In this document: positions 33,641 to 46,294 of the stretch, one piece after another
Position numbering within the stretch: the first letter of the stretch is position 1
Layout: every line of letters starts with the position of its first letter
Source: Apodemus sylvaticus
Taxonomy: Eukaryota; Chordata; Mammalia; Rodentia; Muridae
Direction: 5' to 3'
DNA: 64,000 bases
Assembly (NCBI RefSeq): GCF_947179515.1
Contig: NC_067476.1
Span: 57,353,800-57,417,799, forward strand
Program-made: the position numbers and the translations under genes
Notes under the pieces: model-generated
The model's database searches: none
The model's input: the letters and a program-made list of their open reading frames with translations, nothing else
Told to the model about the DNA's origin: nothing

Positions 33641-34798
33641 CTGTAAGTGGGGGTAAAGGTTTTTAATAGGAAATTGTATATTACTTATGATGTTAGTAGT
33701 AAAACAGAATAACTTGGGAAAACGTATTGCCTCCACAATTCTGACATCGTATAATTATAATTATAAAATTATAATTAAGTGCACTGTAAATGCACTTTGG
33801 AATGAATAGGTTCTCTCCTAGATATTTTATTCAGTCAGTATTCATAAATAAGAAAACTACAAATAATCTAGATCATGTATATATAATGTGTATGTGTATA
33901 TGTATGTATATATGTAGTTTTCAGGAGCTCTGGAATCTATAGTAGACACTCTGGGCATGTGTGGGGACAAGGAAGGCAAGAGGGTGAAGAGAACAAGGGT
34001 GACATGTGTGTGCATGCATGAAGAGGTGATAAGAAGCATGGAAACACACAGATCTGTGTGTTTGGCAGAAAGCTTTCCAGTGCTAACTCAGCACATGCAT
34101 CTCAACATGCATCACTGGTGCTAGGGTACAGTGATGGAGCCAGAAGCTCTGATATATTGCTGCAGCCAACAGGGCAACCACACATGCTGGTGGTCGTGGT
34201 GTCAGTCAAATGCAAGGGTGTAGAATGTTTTTGGAATAATCCATGAGCATTTGTAGAGATAGTTCTCACCTGGTTTAAATAATATGCAACATTTACATGC
34301 ACTAAACTATAACATGGTACCCCCAGAGTGCACACATTTCTTTTGTTTTTAGGTGTCAGCAAGAAATTTGAAAAGTGAATAAGCTAGAAAGCTCTCAGAA
34401 GAGTGGTGTGGTTGAGTGCAGGTGATAACAGTTGTTCTCTGGGTAGACCGCTGCCATGAAATCTATGAACTCTCTCCTGTCCATCTGTTTAAAATCAGCA
34501 TCACATGACTGGATACCAAGCACATAACTAAAACCTTTCAGGAAAGCCAACTCTGAATTATAGAAAATAAAGTTGTTGTTTTTAAAGGGAAAATGAGGTA
34601 AATCATCATTTCCTACAAGAAGTCAATTATAAAAATATAAAACTACCCTTTTCATGTCAATTCTGTAAAATAGAGTTATGCCTGGACTGCAATTATTTTG
34701 CACAAATTGTGGTAATCACACACACACACACACACACATACCACACACACACATGCACGCACACACGCACATATGCACACTTACTGCTTTCTTATTAC
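33641..34798 (-). other. Ccdc141 intron I/J
   Basis: 1.2 kb. Contains (CA)n-rich sequence on the plus strand next to the exon I donor (about 34713-34783), a TATG-rich stretch (about 33875-33912) and an AT palindromic stretch (33748-33776). No coding sequence. Confidence 0.85.
34713..34783 (+). repeat. (CA)n-rich microsatellite beside the exon I donor
   Basis: Perfect (CA)n at about 34718-34738, then CA with scattered TG and CG steps. In the transcript this is a (UG)n-rich tract starting about 15 nt after the 5' splice site at 34798. Confidence 0.93.
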
Positions 34799-34939
34799 CT
34801 GAATTTTTTCAGCATATGTATCCACTTGTTGGATTTGATATTGAAGAGTCTTTAAGTTTCGAGATTTCTCATTTTTCTTGGAGTAATTAAACTTCATATT
34901 GTTGAATTTCTTTTTTATATCTTTGAATGACTCTTTGAG
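34799..34939 (-). CDS. Ccdc141: Ccdc141 coding exon I
   Basis: 141 nt, 47 codons, phase 0 at both ends. Acceptor AAACTGTAG then CTCAAAG; donor ATTCAG then GTAATA. Peptide LKESFKDIKKKFNNMKFNYS, then KNEKSRNLKTLQYQIQQVD and ending YAEKIQ, a Lys-rich helix with continuous heptads. It is preceded by the largest intron in the window (8.4 kb). A (TG)n tract begins about 15 nt after the donor in the transcript sense. Confidence 0.94.
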
Positions 34940-36769
34940 CTACAGTTTAATAAAAAATAAATTATAATCCCCTTAAAATTAGAAAGTCAATATTCATTTG
35001 TATGAATCAAAATAGCTAAACATTTTCAAATTCATAATCTTAAAAATGTGTTCAGAATAGTTTCAGTCAAAACCAAATCTTTATATGGACATTCATCCTT
35101 CAATGAGAGTAATTTCTGATGTATTATTTTTAATTGAGTACAGTTACATACTATCCCATTGTAAACAAGAAAGTGTTTAACATCTTGAACATAAACTCTT
35201 GTTAATTCAAATTTTCTTATTTGTATTTCTTTGGTATAATTTTAACACTCGTTCTATTGCATGCTAGTATTGTTCCGGATCTTTCCATATCATAAGCCTC
35301 TCTCAGGGTCACTATGTATAAAAAAGTATTAGGGCTCCAAGGAGCTGTTCATGATGAAGAGGTCAATGAGGGGTTGACTCTTAGAATATTTAGCACAGTA
35401 TGTGAGATTTAGTGAGAAAGGAATTTTTATTTGCCCAGCTAAAATTATTTCCATGAGCAAAATTTAGATAGTTTTACTTCTTAGATGTAGATCATTAACT
35501 CTGAAAACACAAACAAACAAATTAAAAACCCAAAGTAAGAGTCATTGGCACTGAGGGCAATGCTGACTTCCTGTAGGCAAGGCATGTCATGATGGTCTTG
35601 GCGAACAGTTCATCTTTACCGATGCTCTAAGATTCTAGGCAACCTGGTCCTTTGAAACATTTTACTTTCTGTTGCTTCTGCATATTCATGAAGGCTATAT
35701 CTCCTCCTAGGCAGCTCTCACTTTATATTATCAGCAAAAAGAAGCACAAAGAAAACGTAAACCTAAGATTATATGGGAGCTTTTACAACAAGAAGGAATC
35801 ACGTCATGGCTGATAAATCTGAATGATGGAAAGAAAAGTTAGAAATGCATTAAAATTCTTTTCAATGACAGCAAACATATTACCCGAGAGTGTATAAAAG
35901 CTGTGCACATGTTACACTTTAGGTCCATAATATGGAAAAATACATCTGACCCAGAAAATGTATGCTTTCTCAAAATGCTCACTCCAAATTTTCCATAGTG
36001 TGAAAATAAAACATTGATTTTTATCCTTAACTGTTCTTGGAACAAACCACATGCAAGGCCCTGGCAGACCTGTCTATGTAGAAATTATTATACTTATACA
36101 ATTTTTGCATAGGATATCCATATACTCAATCAGTATTGATTTTTTTACACAGAAAATGACATTGCTGAATATTAGTTCTACACTATGGACAGAACCGAAA
36201 CCAGAGGCGATATAAACCATTTTAATAGATAAGTCAACAGTGTCCAGAAAGATTGGAAAAGGCTGTAACTTCAGATTTTGAAAATGAGTTCTATATCAGA
36301 AGACCAGGGGATATTTAAAATGTCCTAATAAGTTGGTACACTTATGAAATGGCTGTTAAATACATATATACATTCTGTGACACTTGATATTTTAATGTAC
36401 ATGTGTTAATTCTAGCAGGAAGGGACAAATGAGGTACCACTTATAATACTGAAATACAAAGAAACTATCCTGAATTTTTAATAGAAAACTGAGGTAAGAT
36501 CTTTTTATATCTCTTTTTTAAAATTACAGCTATAAATTAATAAATACTATATCTGAGGCAACCAGAGGTTGTTATTTACAAACTCCTTCAGAGGCAAGGT
36601 ACTATTTAAAGGTATAGGTATTCCTTGAGATGATTACAGACTTGTGCTGATGGAGAATACCTCATTGCACTCTGACTCAGTATGTACTAAATATCTCTGA
36701 GCAGCACAAATAAAGTGGTTAAGATTGTCAGAGTAATGGTACTTTACCATAGTTAACAACCAAATTATT

Positions 36770-36865
36770 TAGGGTGTGAGAGTTCTTGCCTAGAACACCA
36801 GTACTTTGAATATCGCAGGAAGATAACAAATTCAAGGACAATCTAGATTACATAGTGAAAGTTTG
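36770..36865 (+). mobile_element. Diverged B1-like SINE, sense
   Basis: AACACCAGTACTTTGAATAT, AATTCAAGGACAATCTAGAT and TACATAGTGAAAGTTTGTCC follow B1 order. Its A-rich end merges with the (GGA)n tract. Confidence 0.6.
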
Positions 36866-37015
36866 TCCAAAAGAAGGAGGAAGAAGAGGAAGAGGAGGAG
36901 CAAGAGGAGGAGGAGCAGGAGGAGGAGGAACAGGAGGAGGAGGGGCAGGAGGAGGAGGAGCAGGAGGAGGAGCAGGAGGAAGAGGGTCAAGAGGAGGAGG
37001 AGCAGGAGCCGGAGA
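36866..37015 (+). repeat. Long (GGA)n polypurine tract
   Basis: About 150 nt of GGA/GAA/GCA triplets with strict strand asymmetry. The minus strand reads as poly-Leu and the plus strand as poly-Gly or Arg, all artefacts of the repeat. Confidence 0.95.
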
Positions 37016-37330
37016 GGTTTCAGGAATGACTCAGTGGGAGAAGCTTGATGCACAAGTGTGAGAGCCAGAGCCCAGATCCCCAGGAACCAGGTAAAGCCAA
37101 GCAAGGCAACATGTGTCTGCAATGCTAGTCCGGAATGCTGGGATTACAGTCTCTGGGAAGCAGAGACAGATTTCTCAGATGCTCAAAAAAGAGACTGTTT
37201 GAAACAAGGTAGAAGAGTCGGCTGGTATCCAAGGTTTTCCTCTGACTCCACACACAGTGTAGTATGCCAGCACCTGTGCCCACATACACAAACACAAACT
37301 CACATACACATCATACACACACAAAATAAA
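37016..37330 (+). mobile_element. Diverged B4-type SINE with CA-rich tail
   Basis: GACTCAGTGGGAGAAGCTTG, CCCAGATCCCCAGGAACCAG, TGCTGGGATTACAG and a CACATACACA tail in B4 order. Confidence 0.6.
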
Positions 37331-40300
37331 ACTGGATACGATAAAGTAATAACATAACCATTACAAAGGGAATTAAGGGATTCAGTCACTGGCAGTTATA
37401 CACTGGATAACACAGCTTTCTACCCCACTGTATTTACTGAATCATATTATTGTTATTGATCAGTCTAGAGGAAGAAAGAGAGGTTCTACCATCAACTTGA
37501 TAGCCAAAGGGTTTTATCTGCTTTTTCAATCAGGAAGGCTTGACATCTACTTGAATGCTCTACCGAGCAATGTAGGGAGACAGATCCCTGACACTTTCAT
37601 TCTAAACCATGTGCTTTCCAGTTTACTCTGGATTAAGAAACGCCAGACTTATAAGTGGTAAGAACAACTTCATTTCTGCATGACCAGCATGTATGCATTT
37701 CCACAGAAGATGATTTAGAAGACTGAAGAGTGCCCGTGGTGCTATGGGCATGTGACACAGGAGAGCTTCATTCTGTCACACGAGCTCCCACCACAGAGTT
37801 GCTGGCACTATTCTTGTTTGGTCACATTGGAAAGCCAGGCAAAATCTAATCTCTTGTACCTTCCTCAATGTTAATTCAAGACCACTATTCATGCAATTAG
37901 AAAGGAGTGTGGAGGAAGCCCCTCTAGCATCAACAAATCCAGCCAAGCCACATTTCTCTTACCTGCGCATTCCAATATGAAAGTTTAATCTAATCCCCAC
38001 ATAAGTTGGCATCATAGCTTCGAAGGAACTGAGTGCTCTGGTTACTGCCCTGGGATATCATTGTCCTCACAGCTGTTTCTAACTTTAGAGAGCTTGTCAA
38101 CAATAGGGCATGGCGAAGACGGGTTAGACAACTGCCCCGCTTGTACATATAAGCAGTCACATACACTAATAGCACAGGAAAGGGAATAGTTTATTCATTA
38201 GAAATCTATAAATGCTCTAATTCACATTAGTAAAATCTATGTATTATGGATGTTAGGATATTTTTTTTAGTGAGTAATTTGAATCTTTCCTGTTTGTACA
38301 CGTTCAGCGCTTCCATGTTTGTACAAAGTAGCCCAAACTTACATGGCCATAATTACAAAAAATTCTAAAATCTTGAAACTGTTCTTATCCTCTCCTAATT
38401 TCGCCAGTGAGTGATAAGTCTCTTTTCAGGGCTAGAAATGAGAAAACTTCTATGGAAAGATAAGAGAAGGGCAAGAGGCTCCTGACGGGCCGGGCTAGGC
38501 TGGCCTGCTATTCTTAGCCCTGACTAAGCTGGCTGAGGCAGCTTTCACAAGAATGTCTTATGTGTAAGTCTGGTGCTGGCAAGGCCAACTGGTGTGAGGG
38601 ACATGGGGTATTTAAAACCGAGGTAAAGGGTTTGCAAAGAAAGCCTTGCATTAGAACTATGGCATAGTGGCTGAACCCCCACATTCCTAATGAGCAGCCA
38701 GGTCTTGTTTCTCTAGCATCCACTTGGCAAGCCCTGCTTCTTATCCTCTGCTCGTCCATTCCTGATGACAAAGCTCAGTTTCCATCATGAAAGGCTGTAA
38801 CGTGCCACCACCCAGAGATGTCTGAATTCGAAACAGAGACATCCAAAGACTCAAAATCGAATCCGGATGGGACACTGCAAATATTGTCGGGTCTGAATGT
38901 TCGACAGATTTCTGGAGAAGTGTCTTTGGTCTTCAACTCGGTAATCAGAGCACATCCTCCTCAGCTCCAAGGTGCATAGCAACAGGAAGTGAAACAACCC
39001 GTAAAGCAAAGACGTGTTCCAAGTTACAGGCGGCAGCCAGTCCCAGCAATAAACGTTATCTTGCATGTGCACCCCCTTTATAATGAATTTACGCTTTATT
39101 TGTTCTATTTGTGGAAATGGTAACTATTATTTTAAACGTGAGCTGTCCATACCTTCCAGAAGAGCCTATGTGGTATTTTACAGACATCAAACACTATGAT
39201 TTAAATGTTTGAGCCTTTGGGATGAACATTTTCTGAACAAATTGTAATTTTTCCTGTCCACTTACACATGCCACCCAAATCCAGTTGGGTCAGGGCCTGC
39301 TGAGCGAATGGCTCTGGTTCTGAAGCACCATGTGGGTTTTAAGTTTCTCAAGACTCTCTTCTCTGTTTTGTAGTCATTTGGAGTGTGACAGCCTGGCTCA
39401 CAGTAGCCACATTAAATATATTTGTTGGATAAAGACTATTGCTTTTTATTTTTTTCAAAGACAAGTTTGGGTTACAAATTGGGACAATGAATATTGTCTA
39501 TATTTTTCCCAGTGATGCCCCATCTGGTGTTCTGTTCTCTGTGCTAATTTTTTCTGTGCCCTTTCCTGCCGTGGATGGCTATCCACACTTATTTTGTCAG
39601 GGGCAAAGTGCCAAACAGCAGAATGTGGTTTTCATTCTATCACCTGTGCGTGTTATATGAAAGTACCGCTCCTCAATTATAATCTATTGCTTCTGATCCA
39701 ACTCGTGTGTCTTGTCTCTCAGATGACCAATCCATTCAGATTTACAACAGAGTTTGGGGGATTCATGCCTGGCATATGGAATATATATGCTAAATCCTTT
39801 CCTTCTTACTCTCTGATGGGGAAGATGTTGCTGTCCTAGAGGAGATTTTCCAGGGTAAGGTAATATAATAGTCTGGAAGCTTCTGTGTGTAAAACTTATT
39901 TTGAGAAAGTGGATAGCGGCCTGATTCTGTCATCTATTCTTTCCAGCAAAGTAATTGTTTGTGACACAAAATAGGAGTCTTTTAAGTTACAGATCCCCAT
40001 TAGCATCATGTAAATATAAGGATAATTTTTTTTTGGTCAGCTTGTATGAAGGAAACATGTTTCCTATGAGCATACTAACTTTTTAAAGGTAGATACTAAA
40101 CAAATGAGGTTCCTTTGTAATGCAATATGGTTGTGGAAATTTCTAGAATGTTTTGTGTTAATGATATATTCACATGGCCAAGCAAGAAAATGCAAAGTTC
40201 TATTGAGCCGTTATGCATACAAATGTATCCTTGCATGAAATGGGTAGGGGAAAAATGCCATAAAATGTGGCAGTTTGACAGTTGTGTGTCTCACGGGTAA

Positions 40301-40740
40301 ACATGAAGAAAACGAGTTTTTCGAAAATGTCCTATGCATAAAATTATGCAAGATAAAGGAACACAAAAGGCATACACGTCTTTAAAGGAAATCGCATCTT
40401 ATTTTTAAAATGGCATTTAGAGAGGCTTCTATTTGCTCACCGTGAGGTGCAGAGTCCTTCTGTAAGAACCCGCGTGAAGAGCACTAAGCTGTTCCAGCAA
40501 AGTAAAAAAAAAAATGTTTTCTGGAAACAAGCAAATCAGCTGTGATTCATTCATTCATGCATATTATAAGAAATGTATTAGAAAGCAGGAATAGAAAGGG
40601 TTAAATGGGATTATACTGAGAGAATAGTTCATTCCAATAAGTAAGCACCAAGAATGTTCTTGTCCGGCAAGTGAATCTTGGCTCAAAGTTAACTACAGAC
40701 AGAAGCTCTGCAGTCTTTTAGTGCATTGTTAAGATGAATC

Positions 40741-40750
40741 CCCCCCCCCC
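40741..40750 (+). repeat. C10 homopolymer
   Basis: Ten consecutive C after GATGAATC; likely length-variable. Confidence 0.9.
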
Positions 40751-40984
40751 CATCTTCATGTTCTTGTATGAAAATGAAGACATAAAGGCAGATATTCTCC
40801 GAAGACTACTGCAACACATTGTCTGGGGAACTTTTGTGAACTACTTTGATCATATAGAGTAAAACAGTGTTTTGTCATCAGCTTTAAAAATAAAATGTTA
40901 AGTACGGCCTAGCTCCTTGGCAAAATATTATTCGTTTGTTTGTATCTGAAAACTACTTAACACCCTGCATTTCAATTTTTTGTT

Positions 40985-41125
40985 GTATGTTTTGGGATGG
41001 GGTCTTATGTAGCCCATATTGACCTCGAACTTGTTCTGTAACCAAGGCTGGCCTTGAACTCCTGCCTTCCCTGCCGTTGCCTCCCAAGAGCAGGGTAAGC
41101 AGGCATGTGCTACCTTGCCTGGCTT
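40985..41125 (-). mobile_element. Diverged B1 SINE, antisense
   Basis: GGGGTCTTATGTAGCCCATA, CCAAGGCTGGCCTTGAACTC and GCAGGCATGTGCTACCTTGC are antisense B1 landmarks. Confidence 0.8.
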
Positions 41126-42881
41126 CATTTCATCTTATAACACTCTAGATACCTGTGTCTAAACAACACATACAGATGCCAAATGTTGTCACCATGGAAA
41201 TATCAACTGAGTCTCCTCAAAGCCATGGTACAAAGTAGAACAAGACATAACTTCATTTTATTTTAGAAAAGGTCACTGAAAATATTCTATCTGACTATTT
41301 TGCCACTAATTTGGTGTTTGTAAAATCCAGCATATGGCTGCTGCACTTCAACGTGCCTGCTGGCACAAAAAATAAAAACAGACAAAAACAAAAGTAAGAA
41401 AGACCCACAGTTTTCAAAGGTCCTTCAAGTGTGAAAGGGTAGCCTACAGGTGAATTGGATTAGATGTAGACGCGATGGAGGACGATACTTCTCTTAGTAA
41501 TTCTGAGCGTGTTAAAATGATACCTGATTCCTAAACCAAGCCCGCGTGTATCTGCTCGCTCATTCCTGAAGTGGTACAGACAATCCTGGGGCGTCCCTAC
41601 TATGACTGGAAGGGTCATCTGTCATCTGTGTTGGCTCCGAGCACAATTCCATCATGAGGCTGTCCCTGTAAATAGAAGTTCTGGAAGACCTCAGGCAGGG
41701 GGACCAAGCTTCATAAATGCCACAGCTCTTCAGGGACATGGAAACCCAGAGGGGCGGGACTGGGAACACACACGCAGCCTGCTTCAAAAATGCTCTCTCT
41801 GTAGATGCAGAGCTGCGCCTTCTCTGCAGGGAGAGATGTTTGGGCAAAGCGAGGAGAAAAAAAAAGAGAAGGAAAAGGATGAAAGGGAGGAAAAGAACTA
41901 AGAAAATTTAGAAAAAAATTGTTTTTTGAAAATGGCCATGAATCTTTCATTGCCCTGGGAGAACCAAGGCGCTCTGGATGTTTCTTGAATCAAAACTAAA
42001 CAGAGCTCACAGAAGTGTAAACTGTAGCATGGGGAAGCAGAAGAGGCTGTTCCCCTGTGTACAGGGCAGACTACACTGTGGGTTCACTGGAATGTGAGCC
42101 AGACAGAGAGGAAAGCACACCGGTATAGTAAAAGCTACGTCAGCATCTTCTCCCTGGCCCCTCCCGTTGAACCGGATCCCAGGAGCTTCTCCTGATCTCT
42201 CGCTTTCTTCCCAGCATGCTCCCTCCTGCACCTGCCCGTGACCTGCAGGAAGGGTGGGCGCTCCAGTGCAGACCACCATTAAAGCTCCGTTACCCATTCT
42301 GTAACCTGTGAGCTAATGATTCTCTGTACCCGGTAGACCTAGACTCTGCAGAAGGGGCGTAAACTAAGAATTCAAGAAAGTTGTTAGTTAGCCGCCTTTC
42401 CCCTCACCCCTTTCCCAGTGGACTCAGAAAGATAGATAAAGACTTGGAATTGTCATTTTCCTTGCGTCTTCCCTAGAATACGTGAGTGATGGGTGGAAGA
42501 CCTCGATGCTCAGCACAGACTAGACAGCCAGCACACAGTCTGTGGATGCAAATCTTAACTGTGGGTCTGGGGGTGAAAGATGAGGGTGGAGTATGTGTCA
42601 TGGCTGAGAATCATTGATGGAGGCAAGAGGAAATTGTGTCTGTGTGGATGGCTGAGCATGGGAGACCCCAAACCCTTTCCTTTTCTCTGAAACTTCTTTT
42701 GCCAGAAAAGGCATCTGTTCACATCAACAGGAATGGAGTTACTTCGCTTTGGAAAATGTTGTGTTGTCGCCCAAGCGAAGAGCCTTCTCCCTGCCCTTAG
42801 CACTGCCTTCCCCCTGAGTCAACGCAACTTAAATAGAACTTCAGCAGGCTACAGCAGCTGTATCCAATAGAGCAGGCTGAA

Positions 42882-42927
<46 letters not shown>

Positions 42928-42955
42928 CAGGGAGAGAGAGAGAGAGGGGGAGAGA
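42882..42955 (+). repeat. (CA)n followed by (GA)n
   Basis: About 22 CA units, then GCAGGGAGAGAGAGAGAG. Confidence 0.95.
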
Positions 42956-43121
42956 AGCAATAACCAAGATCCCAGACCCTCAATCTTCTGTTCAGGGTTT
43001 TTCTATGCATTAACACTGTCCTAACATCAACAGTTTTGGGAGCCTGACGTTTACTCAAACTTTGGGCACTCTGTGAATGAAAGGTGAAAGGGTATGGGTA
43101 AGAAAACCATGTTCCGATATT

Positions 43122-43297
43122 GACTGATTGATTGATTGATTGATTGATTCATTCATTCATTCATTCATGCATTCATTCTCTCTCTCTCTCTCTTATGTGT
43201 GTGTCTGTGTGTCTGTGTGGGTCTGTGTGTCTGTGCCAGTGTGTATTGTGCAAGCATTATTCATGCACAGACACTGGACACTGGACACTGGACACTG
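43122..43297 (+). repeat. Compound microsatellite near the exon H donor
   Basis: (GATT)n at about 43122-43150, (CATT)n to about 43180, (TC)n to about 43193, TGTG/TGTC units to about 43245, and after a gap a 9-bp unit (ACACTGGAC) repeated about three times at 43269-43297. The exon H donor is at 43332. Confidence 0.9.
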
Positions 43298-43332
43298 CTC
43301 CCAGCCCTGTGTGTCCTTTCTCAAAGCCCTAC

Positions 43333-43482
43333 CTCATTGATCTCGTCTCGGGCGGTGCAGTACTCCAAGCTGCAGGACAGGACCCGTTCATATTCTTTGG
43401 CTTGGCCACTCCAATTCCTGCTATCCAGTTCAAGGGCCTCCAGCTGCTGCTGCAGGTTCTTTGCAGAAATATTAGAGCAATT
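43333..43482 (-). CDS. Ccdc141: Ccdc141 coding exon H
   Basis: 150 nt, 50 codons, phase 0 at both ends. Acceptor CCTTCACTTCCAG then AATTGCTC; donor AATGAG then GTAGGG. Peptide NCSNISAKNLQQQLEALELD through EYERVLSCSLEYCTARDEINE. A 9-bp-period micro-tandem (43269-43297) and a longer compound microsatellite (43122-43245) lie just inside the downstream intron. Confidence 0.94.
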
Positions 43483-45281
43483 CTGGAAGTGAAGGATGTG
43501 GAAATAACAAAAAGGAACTTGTGAGATGGCCACACAATATACCATTTGCCTATATTGCACTGCTCACAAATGGCTTCAAAAGAGATATAGGGTCCTAATT
43601 TATTTTACCCTAAACATATTTGAATCTAATAATCTTAGAAAGAAGCCAGACACTCAACATTACAGAATAGACATTTCTATTCTTGACTCTCATCATCATG
43701 CCTAACTCCTCAGAGACGCCACTCATGATAAGGTCTAATTTTTACTTCAAAAAGCATAAAATATGCATTAGAAACATTCTGCCTCGGCGCTGTAATTTTC
43801 TCGTCAACTTGAGTTTAACCCCAGGTTCATTATGCAAGTGCTCCCAGCTCTATCCAGCGCAGGAGGGATGCTGGAACCAAGGCCAGAAGAGGCCTGGAGC
43901 ACAATTTGTGTTATTTGTGCAAAGTGACACATTCCACTTTCTTCTTAGTTTTAAAAATACATCTACAAATATAATAAAACTCTTTAGAAAACGTTGACAC
44001 GGGCAAAAGTGAATTCTTTTAACAGTAACAATTTCGCATATTCTGCCTTTCAATTTAAAGAATAGATGCTGGGCTCTCTATATCACCCCTGATGGGGGTC
44101 TTAAATGAACTTTAAAGTGAAATTGGACCTGTGGTTTTTATTCATAGTGAAGTAAACATAACCTTTCCCCCACTCAAAGTATGAGTTTGGGGGAATTTGT
44201 AAAGCAGCATCAGAGTTCAGTGCACTAGTTATGAATTAGTTATGAGTGTTTGACTAGGAAATGCTTTCTGTTTTCTTTCTGTTCTCCTCCATTGACATCT
44301 GACCAGTGGTATAAAGCAAGAGCAAAAACTGGTGCTAGAAGCCAGGCCAGGGACCAGCAGAGGGCCTAGGCCCATCTACGCTGGACTTTTATAGATGAAG
44401 GCCAGTGTCTCTGGACTTCAGCCTCTTCATCTCTAAGGGGCTGCTCATGTGGTAAGACTCTAGGACCCAGCAGTCTTCCAGACCTGTATTACTGAAGTGC
44501 CATTGTCCAGTAGAAATGCATTATGAGCCATGAAGTAATTGAACAACTTCCAATAGTCTCATTGAAAACCAAAAAGAAATAAACAAAATTAACCTTCATG
44601 GCATAATTTAGTTAACTACATATGTCCAAATACTATCATTTTATAACACATATCCAATATAGAATTAACATCTTTTTTTTAACCTCATACCTTTGAAATC
44701 TAATATGTGTATTATTTAAATCTTTCTCAGTTGTGGCTAAATTTCTATCTGAAATACTTGATCTAGATTTAAATTTCTCAAAACTTACAGCTTCTAAGGA
44801 ATCACATGCCCAAGTGGTTTCTGAATGAATTGAGAGATTTCCAACAAAGCTATTTACAGTTAACTTAGTTCAAATTAAATAAAAGTTTAGGTTGCTAGTT
44901 GCATTAGACACATTTCAAATACAGAAACCTAATGTCCATCTGAGATAATGGTTCTATTTTAAATTAAATGAAAGTAATGCGTATTAAATAGGATTTTTGT
45001 GCTTAGATTTTTCTCCTTAAACTTATTTGTTTGTTAATAGTGGTGGAAATTAGAACTAATACTCACCCCAATGATTTCATGCCTTTTGAAATTTAGCATA
45101 CTGGGGCTCAGATGGCTTAATAACAATCCACCTAGGTAACGTGTATGAGGCTCTTTGTTCAATCTCCAGCACCACACACAAAAGCAACCATTCATATTTA
45201 ATATGCACTCAGCAATCTGCCTGTTTCTCTCCTAGTACCAGTAAGTGAGAGGTAGCCATGGTGATGCGCCAAGATGCTTAC
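43483..45281 (-). other. Ccdc141 intron G/H
   Basis: 1.8 kb AT-rich intron. An ID-like SINE fragment lies near the exon G donor (45108-45185). Nothing else recognised. Confidence 0.85.
45108..45185 (+). mobile_element. Old ID-like SINE fragment
   Basis: TGGGGCTCAGATGGCTTAAT, CCACCTAGGTAACGTGTATG and GTTCAATCTCCAGCACCACA match the ID/tRNA-Ala-derived order, heavily diverged. Confidence 0.5.
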
Positions 45282-45461
45282 AGGTTGTTGCACGGAGGAA
45301 ATGATGTCCACTCCTAAGGACAGGGCCAGCCGATGGAGATGGTCTACACGTGCCCGCCTTTCTTGAGAATGGCCCAGTTGCGTCTGGACCTCCTCACAAC
45401 TTCCCAGTTCCATAGGCCATGCTAGAAGCTCCGGGTCTCTCGCTTTGATGAGATGAGTCAG
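45282..45461 (-). CDS. Ccdc141: Ccdc141 coding exon G
   Basis: 180 nt, 60 codons, phase 0 at both ends. Acceptor TCTGAATTCCAG then CTGACTC; donor CAACCT then GTAAGC. Peptide LTHLIKARDPELLAWPMELG through RARVDHLHRLALSLGVDIIS to SSVQQP. The ARVDHLHRLALSLGVDII block is highly conserved in mammalian CCDC141. The high GC content contrasts with the AT-rich introns. Confidence 0.94.
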
Positions 45462-46294
45462 CTGGAATTCAGAGCATTAGCACTTAACCTGATTTTTTTT
45501 TCCAGAGCCCGTTTTCTGTAATGCTTTACTAGTCTGCTGAAACGTTCCCTAGGCCATCCAGAATTATTCATCCTATGTATGGTGATACAGGTACACATTG
45601 TACTACTGTGACTCCAATGGGTCAGGTCACATTTTCAGTTCTGTGAAAGAAGGAAATGCATTCTGGGCCCATGATCCCAATTTTAGTAAGCTCTTGGTCT
45701 GTGATTTAAGTAAACTCCAAAAGATATTTTTAAAATGATTTTCCTTTTCGATGTGTATGAGTGTTTTTGCCTGCATACATGTCTGTGTACCATATGCATA
45801 CAGTTACTCAGAGGCCAGAAGAGGGTGTTGGGAGTCTCTGAGCTGGTGGTATAGATGGTTGTGAGCTGCCATGAAATAACTAACAAATGTTTTTAGCTGA
45901 GCATGTCACACTGAAAAAGTAGCGGCGTCCATGAGGCTAGAGGTACCAGATATGGCTACTGAGTGCCATGGGAACTTTGAAGAGAGAATCACTGCCTGGA
46001 AAGGGGGCTGCTGGAAGGAAGCGACCAAGAGAAGAGAGAAAGATCTGCCAGGAAGTGCCAAGTCAATGGCACTAGTCTAGGCTTAGATGAAGCAATGCAT
46101 GCGCCATATTCAAAGGACAGGAAGGAAGGCTGCAGCTGGGCTAGATACAATGCAGGGTAGAGGAATAGTGAGAGGTAAGTTAACCATCAGGGTGAATAAA
46201 CCTCTTAGACTAACACATGTGATCTGCTTTTCGTTTATTGCATAATCATAACCGTTAGACCCCCGCAACTTTAAGCAACCACAGTAAGACTTAC
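45462..46294 (-). other. Ccdc141 intron F/G
   Basis: 0.8 kb. Contains an antisense B3-type SINE fragment (about 45735-45885). The rest is unremarkable. Confidence 0.85.
45735..45885 (-). mobile_element. B3-type SINE fragment, antisense
   Basis: GTATGAGTGTTTTTGCCTGC, ATGTCTGTGTACCATATGCA, GGCCAGAAGAGGGTGTTGGG and GATGGTTGTGAGCTGCCATG are antisense B3 in order; the tRNA-like head is missing. Confidence 0.8.

Larger units (their letters stand above)
34940..43332 (-). other. Ccdc141 intron H/I (largest in window)
   Basis: 8.4 kb. Holds a B1 / (GGA)n / B4 cluster (36770-37330), a C10 run (40741-40750), an antisense B1 (40985-41125), (CA)n with (GA)n (42882-42955) and a compound microsatellite (43122-43245). 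37400-40700 and 41150-42850 show no feature I can name. No skipped coding exon was found: exons H and I join as in the human protein. Confidence 0.8.

Noticed and set aside
36832..37122. Leucine-rich and glycine/arginine-rich open frames
   Set aside because: They are translations of the (GGA)n polypurine tract in different frames, not proteins.
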